A stretch of 64,000 nucleotides of DNA from JAEULH01 sp963746275 (GCA_963746275.1 CAVVAX010000039.1:1-64000); one strand, 5' to 3'. Positions 36,568 through 45,830 are shown, counted from the first letter of the stretch. The notes: generated by a model from the sequence alone, not told the origin. Program-made: numbers and translations.

Positions 36568-37206
36568 ATGGAAAGGGAACGGGGGAAGCCGATGGCGAGA
36601 AGCAGGGGGCGGCCGGTGAACGCGACGGCCAGACAGGCGCGGATCGAGCAAATTCTTACCGCTGCTCAGCACTGCTTCGTCCGCGATGGTTTCGCCGCGG
36701 CATCGATCGCGGCTATCTGCGCCGAGGCGCGCATCAGCCCTGGTAGCCTGTACCAGTACTTCAAGAGCAAGGACGAGATCGTCGTCGCCATGGTCGACGC
36801 CGACCGGCAGGATACCTTGCGGCACTTCGAGCGTTGGCTGCAGGCCGAGGACTTTGCCGTGGCCATGCTGGCCGACCTCTGCACCTTCTTCGCAGAGCCG
36901 AGCGAGGAGAACGTCGCCTACGCCCGGCTCGGCGTCGAGGTGCTGGCCGAGGCCGGGCGTAATGCGACGGTGGCGGAGCGCTTCCAGCAAGGAGAGGTCG
37001 AGGCGCGCCGAGCGCTGTCGGGGGCGATCCAGGCCGCGCGGGGCATCCGGACGAATGCGCCGGCCGAGGACGTGGCCATCGCCCTCCTTGCCCTGTACGA
37101 CGGTCTTCTCGCCCGCTTCATCTTCGCGAACCGGGAAGAAGCGGCGCGCCTGGTCGCGGCCAGCCGTAGCGCGATCAAGGCGCTGCTGCCGGTCGGCGGG
37201 CCCTGA
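36568..37206 (+). CDS. TetR/AcrR-family transcriptional regulator
   Basis: Repressor of about 212 residues. N-terminal helix-turn-helix domain: RIEQILTAAQHCFVRDGFAA, then SIAAICAEARISPGSLYQYF and KSKDEIVVAM, all standard for TetR. The C-terminal ligand domain is helical without recognisable specificity. Start: ATG at 36568; an in-frame ATG at 36592 (MARSRGRPVN) begins the conserved basic arm and is an alternative. Divergent from the efflux operon with an operator-like site between, so it very likely controls the exporter in response to its substrate. Confidence 0.92.
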   Translation: MERERGKPMARSRGRPVNATARQARIEQILTAAQHCFVRDGFAAASIAAICAEARISPGSLYQYFKSKDEIVVAMVDADRQDTLRHFERWLQAEDFAVAMLADLCTFFAEPSEENVAYARLGVEVLAEAGRNATVAERFQQGEVEARRALSGAIQAARGIRTNAPAEDVAIALLALYDGLLARFIFANREEAARLVAASRSAIKALLPVGGP

Positions 37207-37331
37207 ACCGGGCGGGCGGCAGCATGGTTAAACGCCAGCGGGCGGGAGCGCGGGCCCCATGGTTTCCAGGCAGAAAACGAGCAGGGATGCTCGACACCGC
37301 GAAGTGACCGCCCGAGCGCACGGGCCTCGGA

Positions 37332-37625
37332 TTAGCGGGCGTTCCACAGCCGGCACCAGCCCTCCGGGCTGATCGGGCCGGCGACGACGCGGCAGCTTCC
37401 GTTGCCCTCGTAGTTGAAGCAGCTGGAGCACTTTCTTTCGCCCTTGGGGGAAGCCTGGTAGCTCACCTGCTCTTGCGGCAGCTTCGCCTCTGGGCTGAGC
37501 CCTGCCGCCAGGGCGGCCCCGGCGCCAAGGCCGGCGCAAGCGACGCCAAGCGCGCCGCGAAGCGCACTCCGGCGCGACAGGCTGCCGGTCCATGCCGACG
37601 GCTTCCTTCGGCTCCGCTGCGTCAT
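37332..37625 (-). CDS. High-potential iron-sulfur protein (HiPIP)
   Basis: Periplasmic [4Fe-4S] electron carrier, 97 residues as precursor. A Tat signal with SRRSALRGALG, cleavage after GAALA, then the four cluster cysteines in KCSSCFNYEGNGSC and GWC near the C-terminus. HiPIPs deliver electrons from the bc1 complex to reaction centres or oxidases, consistent with a bc1-dependent chain. ATG start. Confidence 0.92.
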   Translation of the reverse strand: MTQRSRRKPSAWTGSLSRRSALRGALGVACAGLGAGAALAAGLSPEAKLPQEQVSYQASPKGERKCSSCFNYEGNGSCRVVAGPISPEGWCRLWNAR

Positions 37626-37857
37626 GCTCTCCTCGCGCCGTCTCGCGAAGTCACTTATTGCCGAAGCGCTGATATAGGCCGCCGTTTGCGGCGTCAATGC
37701 GGCAGTCGACCTGCAACTGGCTTGCGATTGGCCTGCGAAAGACGCTGGGCGCGGACCGCCGTGCCCGCTATCCTCGCGCAGACGGCTATCTTCGCAGAAA
37801 CGGCCGTCACCCGCATCCGCACGTGGGTGCGCCCTGATCGAGGAGGAACAGCGCGTG

Positions 37858-39594
37858 ATGCCGGACGAGGGACGCCAGGCCGGGTTCGACAAGTCGAAGC
37901 TGCCGAGCCGGCACGTGACCGAAGGCCCGCAACGCGCGCCGCACCGCTCGTACTACTATGCCATGGGTCTCGGCGAGGCCGACATCGCGAGGCCCTTCGT
38001 CGGCGTCGCAACCTGCTGGAACGAGGCTGCGCCCTGCAACATCGCCCTGAGCCGGCAGGCCCAGGTCGTCAAGCAGGGGGTGAAGGCGGCGGGCGGCACA
38101 CCGCGCGAGTTCACCACCATCACCGTCACCGACGGCATCGCCATGGGCCATGCCGGCATGAAGTCCTCGCTGGTCTCGCGCGAGATCATCGCCAACTCGG
38201 TCGAGGTGACGATGCGCGGCCATTGCTACGATGCCATCGTCGGCCTCGCCGGCTGCGACAAGTCCCTCCCCGGCCTGATGATGGCGATGGTCCGGCTGAA
38301 CGTGCCGTCGGTCTTCATCTATGGCGGGTCGATCCTGCCCGGCCGCTATCACGGCCGCGACGTGACGGTTCAAGACGTGTTCGAGGCCGTCGGCCACCAC
38401 TCCGCCGGCAACGTCTCCGACGACGAGCTGCACCTGCTGGAAACCGTGGCCTGCCCTTCCGCCGGCTCGTGCGGCGGCCAGTTCACCGCCAATACCATGG
38501 CCTGCGTCTCCGAGGCCATAGGCCTGGCCCTGCCCGGCTCGTCCGGTGCGCCGGCGCCCTACGAATCCCGCGACGCGCTGTGCGAGGCTTCGGGGCGGGC
38601 GGTGATGGCGCTGCTCAAGTCCCAGATCCGTCCGCGCGACATCGTCAGCCGCAAGTCGCTGGAGAATGCCGCCACCGTCGTCGCCGCCTCGGGCGGTTCG
38701 ACAAATGCCGGGCTGCACCTGCCGGCCATCGCCCACGAGGCCGGGATCGAGTTCGATCTCGGCGACGTCTGCGAGATCTTCCGCCGCACCCCCTACATCG
38801 CCGACTTGAAGCCGGCCGGCCGCTACGTCGCCAAGGACATGTTCGAGGTGGGTGGCATGCCGGTGCTGCTGAAGGCGCTGTTCGACGGCGGCTATCTCCA
38901 TGGCGACTGCCTGACCGTCACCGGCCAGACCCTGGCCGAGAACCTTGAAGGCGTCGTCTTCCCGACCGGGCAGGACGTCATCCGCCCAACGAGCGCGCCG
39001 CTCTCTCCCGTCGGCGGCGTCGTCGGCCTCTCCGGCTCGCTGGCGCCCCAGGGCGCCATCGTCAAGGTCGCCGGCCTGCATTCGCTGCTGTTTCGCGGGC
39101 CGGCCCGCTGTTTCGACAGCGAGGAGGAGTGCTTCGCCGCGGTCGAACGCCGCGACTATCGCGACGGCGAGGTGCTCGTCATCCGCTACGAGGGGCCGCG
39201 CGGCGGGCCAGGTATGCGCGAGATGCTGTCGACGACGGCCGCCATCTACGGCCAGGGCATGGGCGAGAAGGTGGCGCTGATCACCGACGGGCGCTTCTCC
39301 GGGGCCACCCGGGGGTTCTGCATCGGCCATGTCGGCCCGGAAGCCGCGGTCGGCGGGCCGATCGCGCTCCTGCGCGACGGCGACATCATCAACATCGACG
39401 CGGACGCAGGGCGGCTCGACGTCGAGCTGGATGAGGCGGAGCTGGCGGAGCGGCGCCGTTCGTGGTCACCGCGGCGGACCGACTTCCAGTCGGGCGCGCT
39501 GTGGAAGTACGCCCAGTTGGTCGGGGATGCCTGCAACGGCGCGGTGACCCACCCCGGCGCGTCGGCCGAAACGCACGTCTACGCCGACATCTGA
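37858..39594 (+). CDS. ilvD: IlvD/Edd-family dehydratase, probably dihydroxy-acid dehydratase
   Basis: Iron-sulfur dehydratase of 578 residues that makes branched-chain 2-oxo acids from 2,3-dihydroxy acids. Cluster cysteines in GVATCWNEAAPCN, LAGCDKSLPGLMMAM and PSAGSCGGQFTANTM; VVAASGGSTNAGLHLPAIAH and DGRFSGATRGFCIGHVGPEA are family signatures. Strong ribosome site AGGAGG; the ATG at 37858 is used, with a GTG three bases earlier as an alternative. Related sugar-acid dehydratases share the fold, so the ilvD label is likely but not certain. No frame breaks. Confidence 0.88.
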   Translation: MPDEGRQAGFDKSKLPSRHVTEGPQRAPHRSYYYAMGLGEADIARPFVGVATCWNEAAPCNIALSRQAQVVKQGVKAAGGTPREFTTITVTDGIAMGHAGMKSSLVSREIIANSVEVTMRGHCYDAIVGLAGCDKSLPGLMMAMVRLNVPSVFIYGGSILPGRYHGRDVTVQDVFEAVGHHSAGNVSDDELHLLETVACPSAGSCGGQFTANTMACVSEAIGLALPGSSGAPAPYESRDALCEASGRAVMALLKSQIRPRDIVSRKSLENAATVVAASGGSTNAGLHLPAIAHEAGIEFDLGDVCEIFRRTPYIADLKPAGRYVAKDMFEVGGMPVLLKALFDGGYLHGDCLTVTGQTLAENLEGVVFPTGQDVIRPTSAPLSPVGGVVGLSGSLAPQGAIVKVAGLHSLLFRGPARCFDSEEECFAAVERRDYRDGEVLVIRYEGPRGGPGMREMLSTTAAIYGQGMGEKVALITDGRFSGATRGFCIGHVGPEAAVGGPIALLRDGDIINIDADAGRLDVELDEAELAERRRSWSPRRTDFQSGALWKYAQLVGDACNGAVTHPGASAETHVYADI

Positions 39595-39701
39595 GCGGGT
39601 ACGGCGGTCGAGAGCGTGATACGGCGGGGCTGGAAGCAGTATAGGAAAGGGACGGGCCGCAGGGTCGATGGCCTGCTTCAGGCTCAAAACGGGAGGAAGG
39701 C

Positions 39702-40010
39702 ATGATGAAGACGCTCGTTGTTGCCGCCGGGCTCGCACTCGCCGGCGTTGCTTTGCCCGGTGACGCGGTTGCCGCGGCGCAAGCGGCGCTGAGCCCGGAG
39801 CTGCAGAAGGAGGTTTCGGCGCGGGTGGCCCGGGGCGAACGATATGACGACGTCGTCTCGACGCTGGTGATGAACGAGGCCGCCCGGCGTTATCCCAATG
39901 CCAGCTTCTTCCGCATCGTGCCGGAGGCGAACGCCGTTCTCGTCGCGCTGCCGGACAACACGATGCGCACGGTCGCCTACGATCCGGCGACGCTGAAGCT
40001 AAAGCCGTAA
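39702..40010 (+). CDS. Small exported protein, paralogue of the next gene's C-terminal domain
   Basis: 102 residues with a signal peptide (MKTLVVAAGLALAGVALPGD) and a mature domain ALSPELQKEVSARVARGERY ... ASFFRIVPEANAVLVALPDN. Ribosome site GGGAGGAAGG. The last 55 residues align by eye with the C-terminus of the following gene (LNETSRQY...NAVVVEQNNVLRPVQID), so the two are probably duplicates. No known family name recognised. Confidence 0.75.
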   Translation: MMKTLVVAAGLALAGVALPGDAVAAAQAALSPELQKEVSARVARGERYDDVVSTLVMNEAARRYPNASFFRIVPEANAVLVALPDNTMRTVAYDPATLKLKP

Positions 40011-40088
40011 CAGGCGGTTGAAGGCGAAGCTCCCGGTCAAGGGGGCGGCAAGCGAAGACATCGCGGAACGTATTGAGGAGGTCGCATC

Positions 40089-40862
40089 ATGAAGTCTCGG
40101 AGCATGGGCCTCGCGGCCATGACGGCTGCGGGCATGGTCTTTGGCGCGGCGGCAGGCCATGCCGCCGATATTCGCAGCAAGGACGCTGGCGTTGCGCCAG
40201 CCACCTCGGCGGCGGCCCTCGCCGCGGGCTATCGCAGCGCAGCTTGCCGACGAGCCCGGCATCCTGCTGGCCCTGGGGCGGCGGTGGCGGTGGCGGCGGT
40301 GGCGGCGGCTCCGGCGGCGGCGGCTCCGGTGGCGGCGGCTCCGGGGGTGGCGGCTCGCGGCGGTGGCGGCTCGGGGGTGGCGGTTCGGGCGGTTCCGGTG
40401 GCGGTAGCGCTGAGGTGGTGGCGGTCCCGACGGTGGTGGCGGACCGGACGGTGGCACCGAGGGCGACTCGGCCGATGCCGGCCCGGACAGCGCCCGCACC
40501 GACAGCCTCGGGCTGAGCGCCCTTGGCTTGGCCTATAGCCCGAGGCCGGTGGACCTGACGGTCGTCCGTTGGCAGGGGCCGATGAGCATCTCGGCGATGC
40601 CCTCCACCGACGCCCGGGTCGCGGCGCTGAGCCCGGAGGTCCGCGACAACGTCATGGCCCGGATGGCGCCGACGCAGCGGACCAACGAGTCCTCGAAACG
40701 ACGCTGCTCAACGAGACCTCGCGGCAGTACGCCGGCGCCAGCGCCATCTGGTCGGCACCGGACGTCAATGCCGTCGTCGTCGAGCAGAACAACGTGCTTC
40801 GGCCGGTGCAGATCGACCCGACCACGCTCAGGCCGGTGACGCCGCCCACCGCCGGCGGCTAG
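40089..40862 (+). CDS. Secreted protein with Gly/Ser-rich linker, frameshifted
   Basis: Signal peptide MKSRSMGLAAMTAAGMVFGAA, a short mature region ADIRSKDAGV...QLADEPGILLALG, then a run of GGGGS-type repeats (about 40300-40415), then GGTEGDSADAGPDSARTDSL, a domain SPRPVDLTVVRWQGPMSISA and the C-terminal paralogous part ending VRPVQIDPTTLRPVTPPTAGG-like. The frame shifts in the repeat and again near 40695. A clear terminator follows at 40892-40924. The linker may be flexible surface display; function unknown. Confidence 0.65.
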
Positions 40863-40891
40863 AACCGGAAGCTCGAACCCGCCAAGAGCTA

Positions 40892-40924
40892 GGTCGCTCC
40901 AACGGGCGGAGCGACCCGTCTTTT
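40892..40924 (+). terminator. Intrinsic terminator after the Gly-rich protein gene
   Basis: GGTCGCTCC-aacggg(c)-GGAGCGACC followed by cgTCTTTTGT. A nine-base-pair stem and T-run immediately downstream of the coding region on the plus strand. Confidence 0.85.
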
Positions 40925-41074
40925 GTCGTCGGCACGCCGGCCGCAGTAGCCGCTATCCGCATTGGCGAATTGCGGATCGGTCCGTTCGAGATCAGACTCC
41001 CTCACTCCGCCGCGGGCCGGGCCGGCACCCGGCCGATACGCGAGGCGGCGGTACGGCGACGGGAGGACCTGATC

Positions 41075-41422
41075 ATGGCGTACTACCTCTACCAGTGGAC
41101 CTACAAGGACCTCGCCATCAAGGCCATGCGCGAGAGCCCGCAGGATCGCCCCGCGCAGTTGCGCAAGGCGGTCGAGGCCTTCAACGGCAAGCTGCACCAG
41201 TTCTTCTACGCGCTCGGCCAGTACGACGGCATCGCCATCGTCGAGTTTGCCGACAACGAGAGCTGCGCCGCCTGCAGCCTCACCCTGACCGGCGCCGGCG
41301 CCAACGCCGCACTGACGACGACGGTGCTGCTGTCGCCGGACGAAGGCTACCGGGCGATGCAGAAAGCCAACGCGACGACCTCCGGCTACCAGGCCCCCGT
41401 CGGCTACTCCAGCCACGGCTAG
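41075..41422 (+). CDS. GYD domain protein
   Basis: Small protein of 115 residues in the GYD family: YLYQWTYKDLAIKAMRESPQ, FNGKLHQFFYALGQYDGIAI (the G-Y-D motif, here GQYDGIAIVE) and GANAALTTTVLLSPDEGYRA. GYD proteins are dimeric ferredoxin-like folds with no fixed role, sometimes stress-linked. ATG with GGGAGG ribosome site. No frame breaks. Confidence 0.85.
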   Translation: MAYYLYQWTYKDLAIKAMRESPQDRPAQLRKAVEAFNGKLHQFFYALGQYDGIAIVEFADNESCAACSLTLTGAGANAALTTTVLLSPDEGYRAMQKANATTSGYQAPVGYSSHG

Positions 41423-41457
41423 AGCAGCGCCGGAGTAGGTTAAATCACAGCCGCGGC

Positions 41458-41543
41458 CATCATTGCGAGGAGGCAAATGCCGACGAAGCAATCCAGCAAC
41501 ATTTTCTTCTGGATCGCCGCGCCGCTTCGCGCCTCGCGATGAC
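41458..41543. repeat. Dispersed intergenic repeat, copy 3
   Basis: cattgcgaggaggcaaatgc ... cgacgaagcaatccagcaac ... tcgcgcctcgcgatgacg, same family and orientation as 4739-4836. It lies between the GYD gene and a 5'-truncated DUF202 fragment. Confidence 0.7.
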
Positions 41544-41564
41544 GTGCTGAGGTGAGGGGCTCCC

Positions 41565-41874
41565 TTGCGCGGAGTTGCCACCGGGCTCACCGCGCTGGTG
41601 AGCGGCCTGGCGGTCGTGCGGTTCATGCGCGAGATCCTCGCGGTGGGCCTGCTGCACGTACCGGCGTGGCCGAGTGGGCGCTGCTGCCCGTGGCGGCGGC
41701 GCTCCTGCTCTTCAGCCTCTTCAGCTTCGCCGCGGCGGGCTGGCGCTACGTGCACATGGGACGGCGGCTTGCGGACGCGGAGATGCCGCGGGTCTCCACC
41801 GCCCTGGTTCTCGCCGCACCACCGTCCTCGCGCTGGGGACGCTGGTCACGCTGGCGAGCGTGCTGCTGAGGTAA
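41565..41874 (+). pseudogene. DUF202-type membrane protein fragment
   Basis: Starts abruptly in the middle of a DUF202-like protein: LTALVSGLAVVRFMREILAV, then after a shift near 41660 WALLPVAAALLLFSLFSFAA, GWRYVHMGRRL, and after another near 41815 TTVLALGTLVTLASVLLR. The conserved N-terminal ERTLLAW-type segment is missing, and the repeat element ends just upstream, so the 5' end may have been lost there. Confidence 0.55.
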
Positions 41875-42044
41875 GGCGCGGCGAGGCGGCCAATCGGCGC
41901 TCTGTCTGCGCTCGCCCCTGTCGCTTGCGCGCCGGGCCCGCGCTTGCTTCAATGCGCCCGCAAAAGCCTCGGGCCGAGGCCGGCTACGCCCGAGCCTGGC
42001 ACGCCAAGCCGCAAGTCCGAACCAGCGACAGGGAAAACGACATC

Positions 42045-43523
42045 ATGCCGAACGACGCGCCACTGCCCGACTCCATCGACGGCCTGCCGAACATCGCCGG
42101 GCGCGAGGCGGAGGTGCGCAAGGCCATTGCCGCCGGCGCCAAGAGGGAGGTGTTCCGCGCCGAGGGCGGCATCGACTTCTCGCGCGTCCGCTCGGCGGCG
42201 GCCATCGCGCTGCACATGCACCAGCCGCTGATCCCCGCCGGCGGCCATGACGTCCGCACCGCGGCCATCATCAGCAACCTGCAGCACATGATGGAGAACC
42301 AGGGCATCGGCGATAACCACAACGCCGGGGTGTTCGTCTGGTGCTATAAGCGGATGGGCGAGTTCATCCCGCAGTTGATCCACGAGGGCAAGCAGCCGCG
42401 GGTCATGCTCGAGTACTCCGGCACGCTGCTGCACGGCCTGAGGCAGATGGGTGAGCACCACGTCATCGACGCCCTGAAGACCGTGACCTGCAACCCGGCC
42501 TACCGCCATGCCGTCGAGTGGCTCGGCTGCCCGTGGGGGCACGCGGTGGCGCCGTCGACGCCGGTGCAGGACTTCCGCCTGCACGTCGAGGCGTTCCAGC
42601 ACCACTTCGCCGGTCTGTTCGGGCTGGAGGCAGTGGGCCGGCTGCGCGGCTTCTCGCCCTCGGAGATGGCGCTGCCGAACCACCCGGACGTGGCTTTCGC
42701 CTTCGTCAAGACGCTCAAGGACTGCGGCTTCACCTGGGTCCTGGTCCAGGAGCACACGGTCGAGCAGCCGGGAACGGTCACGGGCCCGGAGCAGAAGCAC
42801 CTGCCGCACCGCCTGGTCTGCACCAGCTCCACCGGCGAAACCGCCGAGATCGTCGCCATCGTCAAGACGCAAGGCTCCGACACCAAGCTCGTCGCCCAGA
42901 TGCAGCCATACTACGAGGCGCGGTCGCTGAATCGCTGGGAGCTCGCCGGCAAGTCGGTGCCGCCGCTGGTCACCCAGATCGCCGACGGCGAGAACGGCGG
43001 GGTGATGATGAACGAGTTTCCGGGCAAGTACATGGAGGCGGTGCGCGAGAGCTCGGGCTCGGAGACGCCGCTGATGAACGTCACCGAGTACCTGGAGCAC
43101 CTGGCGGCGATGGGCATCGGCGAGAAGGACTTCGCGCCGCTGCAGCCGATTATGCAGAAGCGGATCTGGGACCGGATGAAGCCCGGCGACGGGCCCGACA
43201 AGCTCGCCAAGGTGATCGACGAGTGCAAGAAAACGGACCACCAGTTCCACATGGACGGCGGTAGCTGGACCAACAACCTGTCGTGGGTGCACGGCTACGA
43301 CGACGTGCTGGCGCCCATGGACAAGGCCTCGTCCAGCTTCCACGAGAAGGTGCTGAAGGCCGGGAAGGTGAAGACCGACGAGCGGCGCTACCGCAACGCC
43401 CTGTTCCACCTGCTCACGGCGGAGACCAGCTGCTACCGGTACTGGGGCCAGGGGATCTGGACCGAGTACGGCAAGGAGCTGTCCCGGCGCGCCGCCGAGA
43501 TCGCCAACCACGACTACGCGTAG
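42045..43523 (+). CDS. Glycoside hydrolase family 57 protein
   Basis: Protein of 492 residues. The GH57 region-I signature AIALHMHQPLIPAGGHD is clear. Later segments GFSPSEMALP and GIWTEYGKEL fit the family's conserved regions. GH57 members are alpha-amylase, 4-alpha-glucanotransferase or branching-type enzymes acting on glycogen-like glucans; which one applies here is not decided. No signal peptide. The ATG at 42045 begins the conserved part (MPNDAPLPDS); the frame is open further upstream but without protein character. Confidence 0.85.
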   Translation: MPNDAPLPDSIDGLPNIAGREAEVRKAIAAGAKREVFRAEGGIDFSRVRSAAAIALHMHQPLIPAGGHDVRTAAIISNLQHMMENQGIGDNHNAGVFVWCYKRMGEFIPQLIHEGKQPRVMLEYSGTLLHGLRQMGEHHVIDALKTVTCNPAYRHAVEWLGCPWGHAVAPSTPVQDFRLHVEAFQHHFAGLFGLEAVGRLRGFSPSEMALPNHPDVAFAFVKTLKDCGFTWVLVQEHTVEQPGTVTGPEQKHLPHRLVCTSSTGETAEIVAIVKTQGSDTKLVAQMQPYYEARSLNRWELAGKSVPPLVTQIADGENGGVMMNEFPGKYMEAVRESSGSETPLMNVTEYLEHLAAMGIGEKDFAPLQPIMQKRIWDRMKPGDGPDKLAKVIDECKKTDHQFHMDGGSWTNNLSWVHGYDDVLAPMDKASSSFHEKVLKAGKVKTDERRYRNALFHLLTAETSCYRYWGQGIWTEYGKELSRRAAEIANHDYA

Positions 43524-43955
43524 ATGAGAAAGACTCCCATGACGAAGCCGACCGCCGCTGCCGTTCTGGCGCTGCTACTTGCTTGCACGGTCGCCGGCTC
43601 GGCCTCCGCTCAGACCCGGCCCACAGCGATGACCTGCGACGCCTACAAGAAGGAGCTGAGCCTGGCGATCACCAAGACCCGGCGCTCGGATGCCGCGGCC
43701 CGCGCCGTGGCGGAGGAGTACGCGCGCCAACAGGGGCCGCAGGGTGCGGTGGGCCAGGGCCAGGGCATGGATGACGACGACGCGCCCGCCATGCCCCCGA
43801 CCCGCGATTACGCCGCGATGGAGCGCTACCGGCGGGCCGCGGAGATGGCCTGCGCCCAGCGCAAGTACCCGGAGGGGATCAACCAGTACATCCAGGCGTT
43901 CGGCGCCATCAACCAGCAACCCCCGGCGCATTTGCCGAAGCCGGCGGGGCAGTAG
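43524..43955 (+). CDS. Small exported Cys-containing protein
   Basis: 143 residues. Signal peptide with LALLLACTVAGSASA; mature part has two Cys (AMTCDAYKKE and EMACAQRKY), reminiscent of HdeA-like acid-stress proteins, and an acidic linker MDDDDAPAMPPTRD. The ATG begins immediately after the stop of the GH57 gene; an in-frame ATG 15 bases later is the alternative. Function not known. Confidence 0.7.
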   Translation: MRKTPMTKPTAAAVLALLLACTVAGSASAQTRPTAMTCDAYKKELSLAITKTRRSDAAARAVAEEYARQQGPQGAVGQGQGMDDDDAPAMPPTRDYAAMERYRRAAEMACAQRKYPEGINQYIQAFGAINQQPPAHLPKPAGQ

Positions 43956-43996
43956 GCAGCGGCCGTCCCGCAGCCCGAAAGCGGAGGATCGCGTTC

Positions 43997-44275
43997 ATGA
44001 TCGGCAGCCTGATTTCGTTCGTCGTCATCGGCCTCATCGCCGGCTGGATCGTCGGCAAGATCCTCAAAGGCCAAGGCTTCGGCCTCGCCGGCAACCTGAT
44101 GATCGGCATCGTCGGCTCGGTCGTCGGCGGCGTCCTGTTCTGGGTCTTGGGCCTCGGGCCGCCACGGAACATCGTCGGTGCCCTGGTCACCGCCGTGGTC
44201 GGCGCCCTCGTCTTCCTGTTCGTGGCGTCCGCGCTGCGCAAGCGGATGGGTGGCGGCCCGCCGGCGAAGCGATGA
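43997..44275 (+). CDS. GlsB/YeaQ/YmgE-family stress membrane protein
   Basis: 92 residues with three hydrophobic segments: SLISFVVIGLIAGWIVGKIL, GNLMIGIVGSVVGGVLFWVL and GALVTAVVGALVFLFVAS. These match the transglycosylase-associated (YeaQ/YmgE) family of small stress-induced inner-membrane proteins. The stop overlaps the next ATG (ATGA). Confidence 0.88.
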   Translation: MIGSLISFVVIGLIAGWIVGKILKGQGFGLAGNLMIGIVGSVVGGVLFWVLGLGPPRNIVGALVTAVVGALVFLFVASALRKRMGGGPPAKR

Positions 44276-45081
44276 TCGCCGTCCTGTTCGACAACGGCGG
44301 GACGTTGACTGACGACCCGTTCGAGGATGCCATTGCCCTGCTCGGCCAGGGGGACGCGCTCGCCGACCTGGAGGCAGCCGGCCTGCCGCGGGCCTCATGC
44401 GGCCGCTTCCTCGAGCTGTGGAGCGAGGAGAACGACACCCACTCCTTCGCCTTCGCCTCCCACTTCATCCAGGAGGAGACATGGATCGTCCGCGCCTTGC
44501 TCCGCCTTGCCGGCGCCGAGGGCGCTCCCGATCCGGCCGACGTGCCGGAACTCGCGCCGCGGATCCTGCGGCGTTACCGCGCGGCCGTCCGGCGCATCGT
44601 CGGCCGTCAGCCCCAGGTCGGTCCGCTCATCGCGGTTCTCAGGCACCTCAAGGAGCGAGGCTGCACGGTGGGCGTCGCCTCCAACGACCGGACGTTCGCC
44701 ACCCGGGCGCTGATGGCCTGGACCGGTTATGCCCCCTACCTCGACTTCGTCCTGGTCAGCGAGGAGCTGTCGACGGCGAGCGAGCGGATCGAAAAGCCGG
44801 ACCCCAGGTTCTTCGCCAAGGCCCTGGAGCGCCTCGGCGAGCGCGGCATCGCCCCGTCGCGGTTGGTCTACGTGGGCAATTCAGAGGCCAACGACATCGC
44901 CGCGCCCCGCGCGCTCGGCTTCACCACCGTTCGCTACATCAACGCCAACAACCCGAAGAGCCGCTCTTGGCTCGACCATTGCCAGACCACCGCCGCCGAC
45001 TACGCCTATCGCAGCGTCGACGAGCTGCCGGCGCTGTTCGACAAAGTCCTCGGCGACCTGACGACGACGGGGCGGCAGTAA
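44272..45081 (+). CDS. HAD-like hydrolase with altered motif I
   Basis: 269 residues. Motif I reads VLFDNGGTLTDD: the nucleophile Asp is present, but the second Asp normally two positions on (DxD) is Gly. Motif II/III GVASNDRTFATRAL and EKPDPRFFAKALERLG (Lys), motif IV VYVGNSEANDIAAPRALGF. Corrected translation is uninterrupted. Loss of the second Asp removes the usual general acid, so activity may differ, as in phosphonatase-type HADs or binding-only members. Coupled to the YeaQ-type gene (ATGA). Confidence 0.8.
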   Translation: MIAVLFDNGGTLTDDPFEDAIALLGQGDALADLEAAGLPRASCGRFLELWSEENDTHSFAFASHFIQEETWIVRALLRLAGAEGAPDPADVPELAPRILRRYRAAVRRIVGRQPQVGPLIAVLRHLKERGCTVGVASNDRTFATRALMAWTGYAPYLDFVLVSEELSTASERIEKPDPRFFAKALERLGERGIAPSRLVYVGNSEANDIAAPRALGFTTVRYINANNPKSRSWLDHCQTTAADYAYRSVDELPALFDKVLGDLTTTGRQ

Positions 45082-45593
45082 ACTCCGCTACGCTTGACCC
45101 GCCGCGATCATCGCGAGCTCGCGCGAGCCGGGCTTCAATCGTAAAATGTCCGGCACAGCGCCCGGAGCCTCCCGCGCCTCAACGCGTTGAAGCGGAAAAG
45201 GCCGCTCTGGGACGCGGAGCGCCGATCCGCGTTCACCGCCGGGTGAGGGCGACCCCCTTCAGCGCGGGGGCAGAGCGGCCTTGGCGGGCCAGGTTCGTCG
45301 CCCGGTGCCAGCCGGGACCAGCCGGCAGCACCCCGCTAGGAGAGGGGTCTCCCTTAGACCCTGGGAGCCGAAGCGGCGAAGACGCCGACGAACCCCGAGG
45401 GCCGAACCGAGCCGCTTTCAAAGCAGGGTGTGTCTCGCGGGGCGCGGGCATCTCGGCAAGTGTAGCGCGAGCGCGCCGCGCCGGGAACTGCCCAACGGGG
45501 CCAAACGCCGGTCCAAGCGTGCCGCCACGGCCAAGCGTGATCCGCCGAACGGGGCCGCTCGGTGCACTAGGCGGCAGGAGGCGGCCGGCGCGC
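45082..45593. other. Gap without a supported gene (512 bases)
   Basis: High-GC sequence with several inverted GC stems (for example around 45300-45360, ggtgccagccgggaccagccggc) and a repeated ..aacggggcc.. phrase near 45493 and 45550. Open frames occur in both strands but none has recognisable protein character or a ribosome site. I do not recognise a known RNA here. Confidence 0.4.
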
Positions 45594-45830
45594 TCAGGAG
45601 CGGAAGCGGGCGACGCCCTCGACGACGAAGCCGTCCTCGGGCGGGAAGCGTTCGGCGATCAGGAGCCGCGCCTCGGCCTCGTCGCGGGCGACGACGTCGC
45701 GAAGCTGCACCTCGGCCCAGCGGTTGCTGATCTGGCCGTGGCGCCGGCGCTGGCCGACCAAAGTCCTAACGCGTTCATTATATAGAGCGACTTGAAACAC
45801 TTCGACGTCGCTGCTCTCGAGATGCAGCAT
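45594..45830 (-). CDS. Small hypothetical protein
   Basis: 78 residues: MLHLESSDVEVFQVALYNER, VRTLVGQRRRHGQISNRWAE, then VARDEAEARLLIAERFPPED and GFVVEGVARFRS. The composition is protein-like and resembles a family of small uncharacterised alphaproteobacterial proteins with a PPEDGFVxE ending. The ATG chosen starts the conserved part; the open frame runs on to 45917. Confidence 0.6.
   Translation of the reverse strand: MLHLESSDVEVFQVALYNERVRTLVGQRRRHGQISNRWAEVQLRDVVARDEAEARLLIAERFPPEDGFVVEGVARFRS

Noticed and set aside
45233..45451. 72-codon minus-strand frame in the 45 kb gap
   Set aside because: No ribosome site and low-complexity Arg/Pro/Ser composition typical of chance frames in high-GC DNA.
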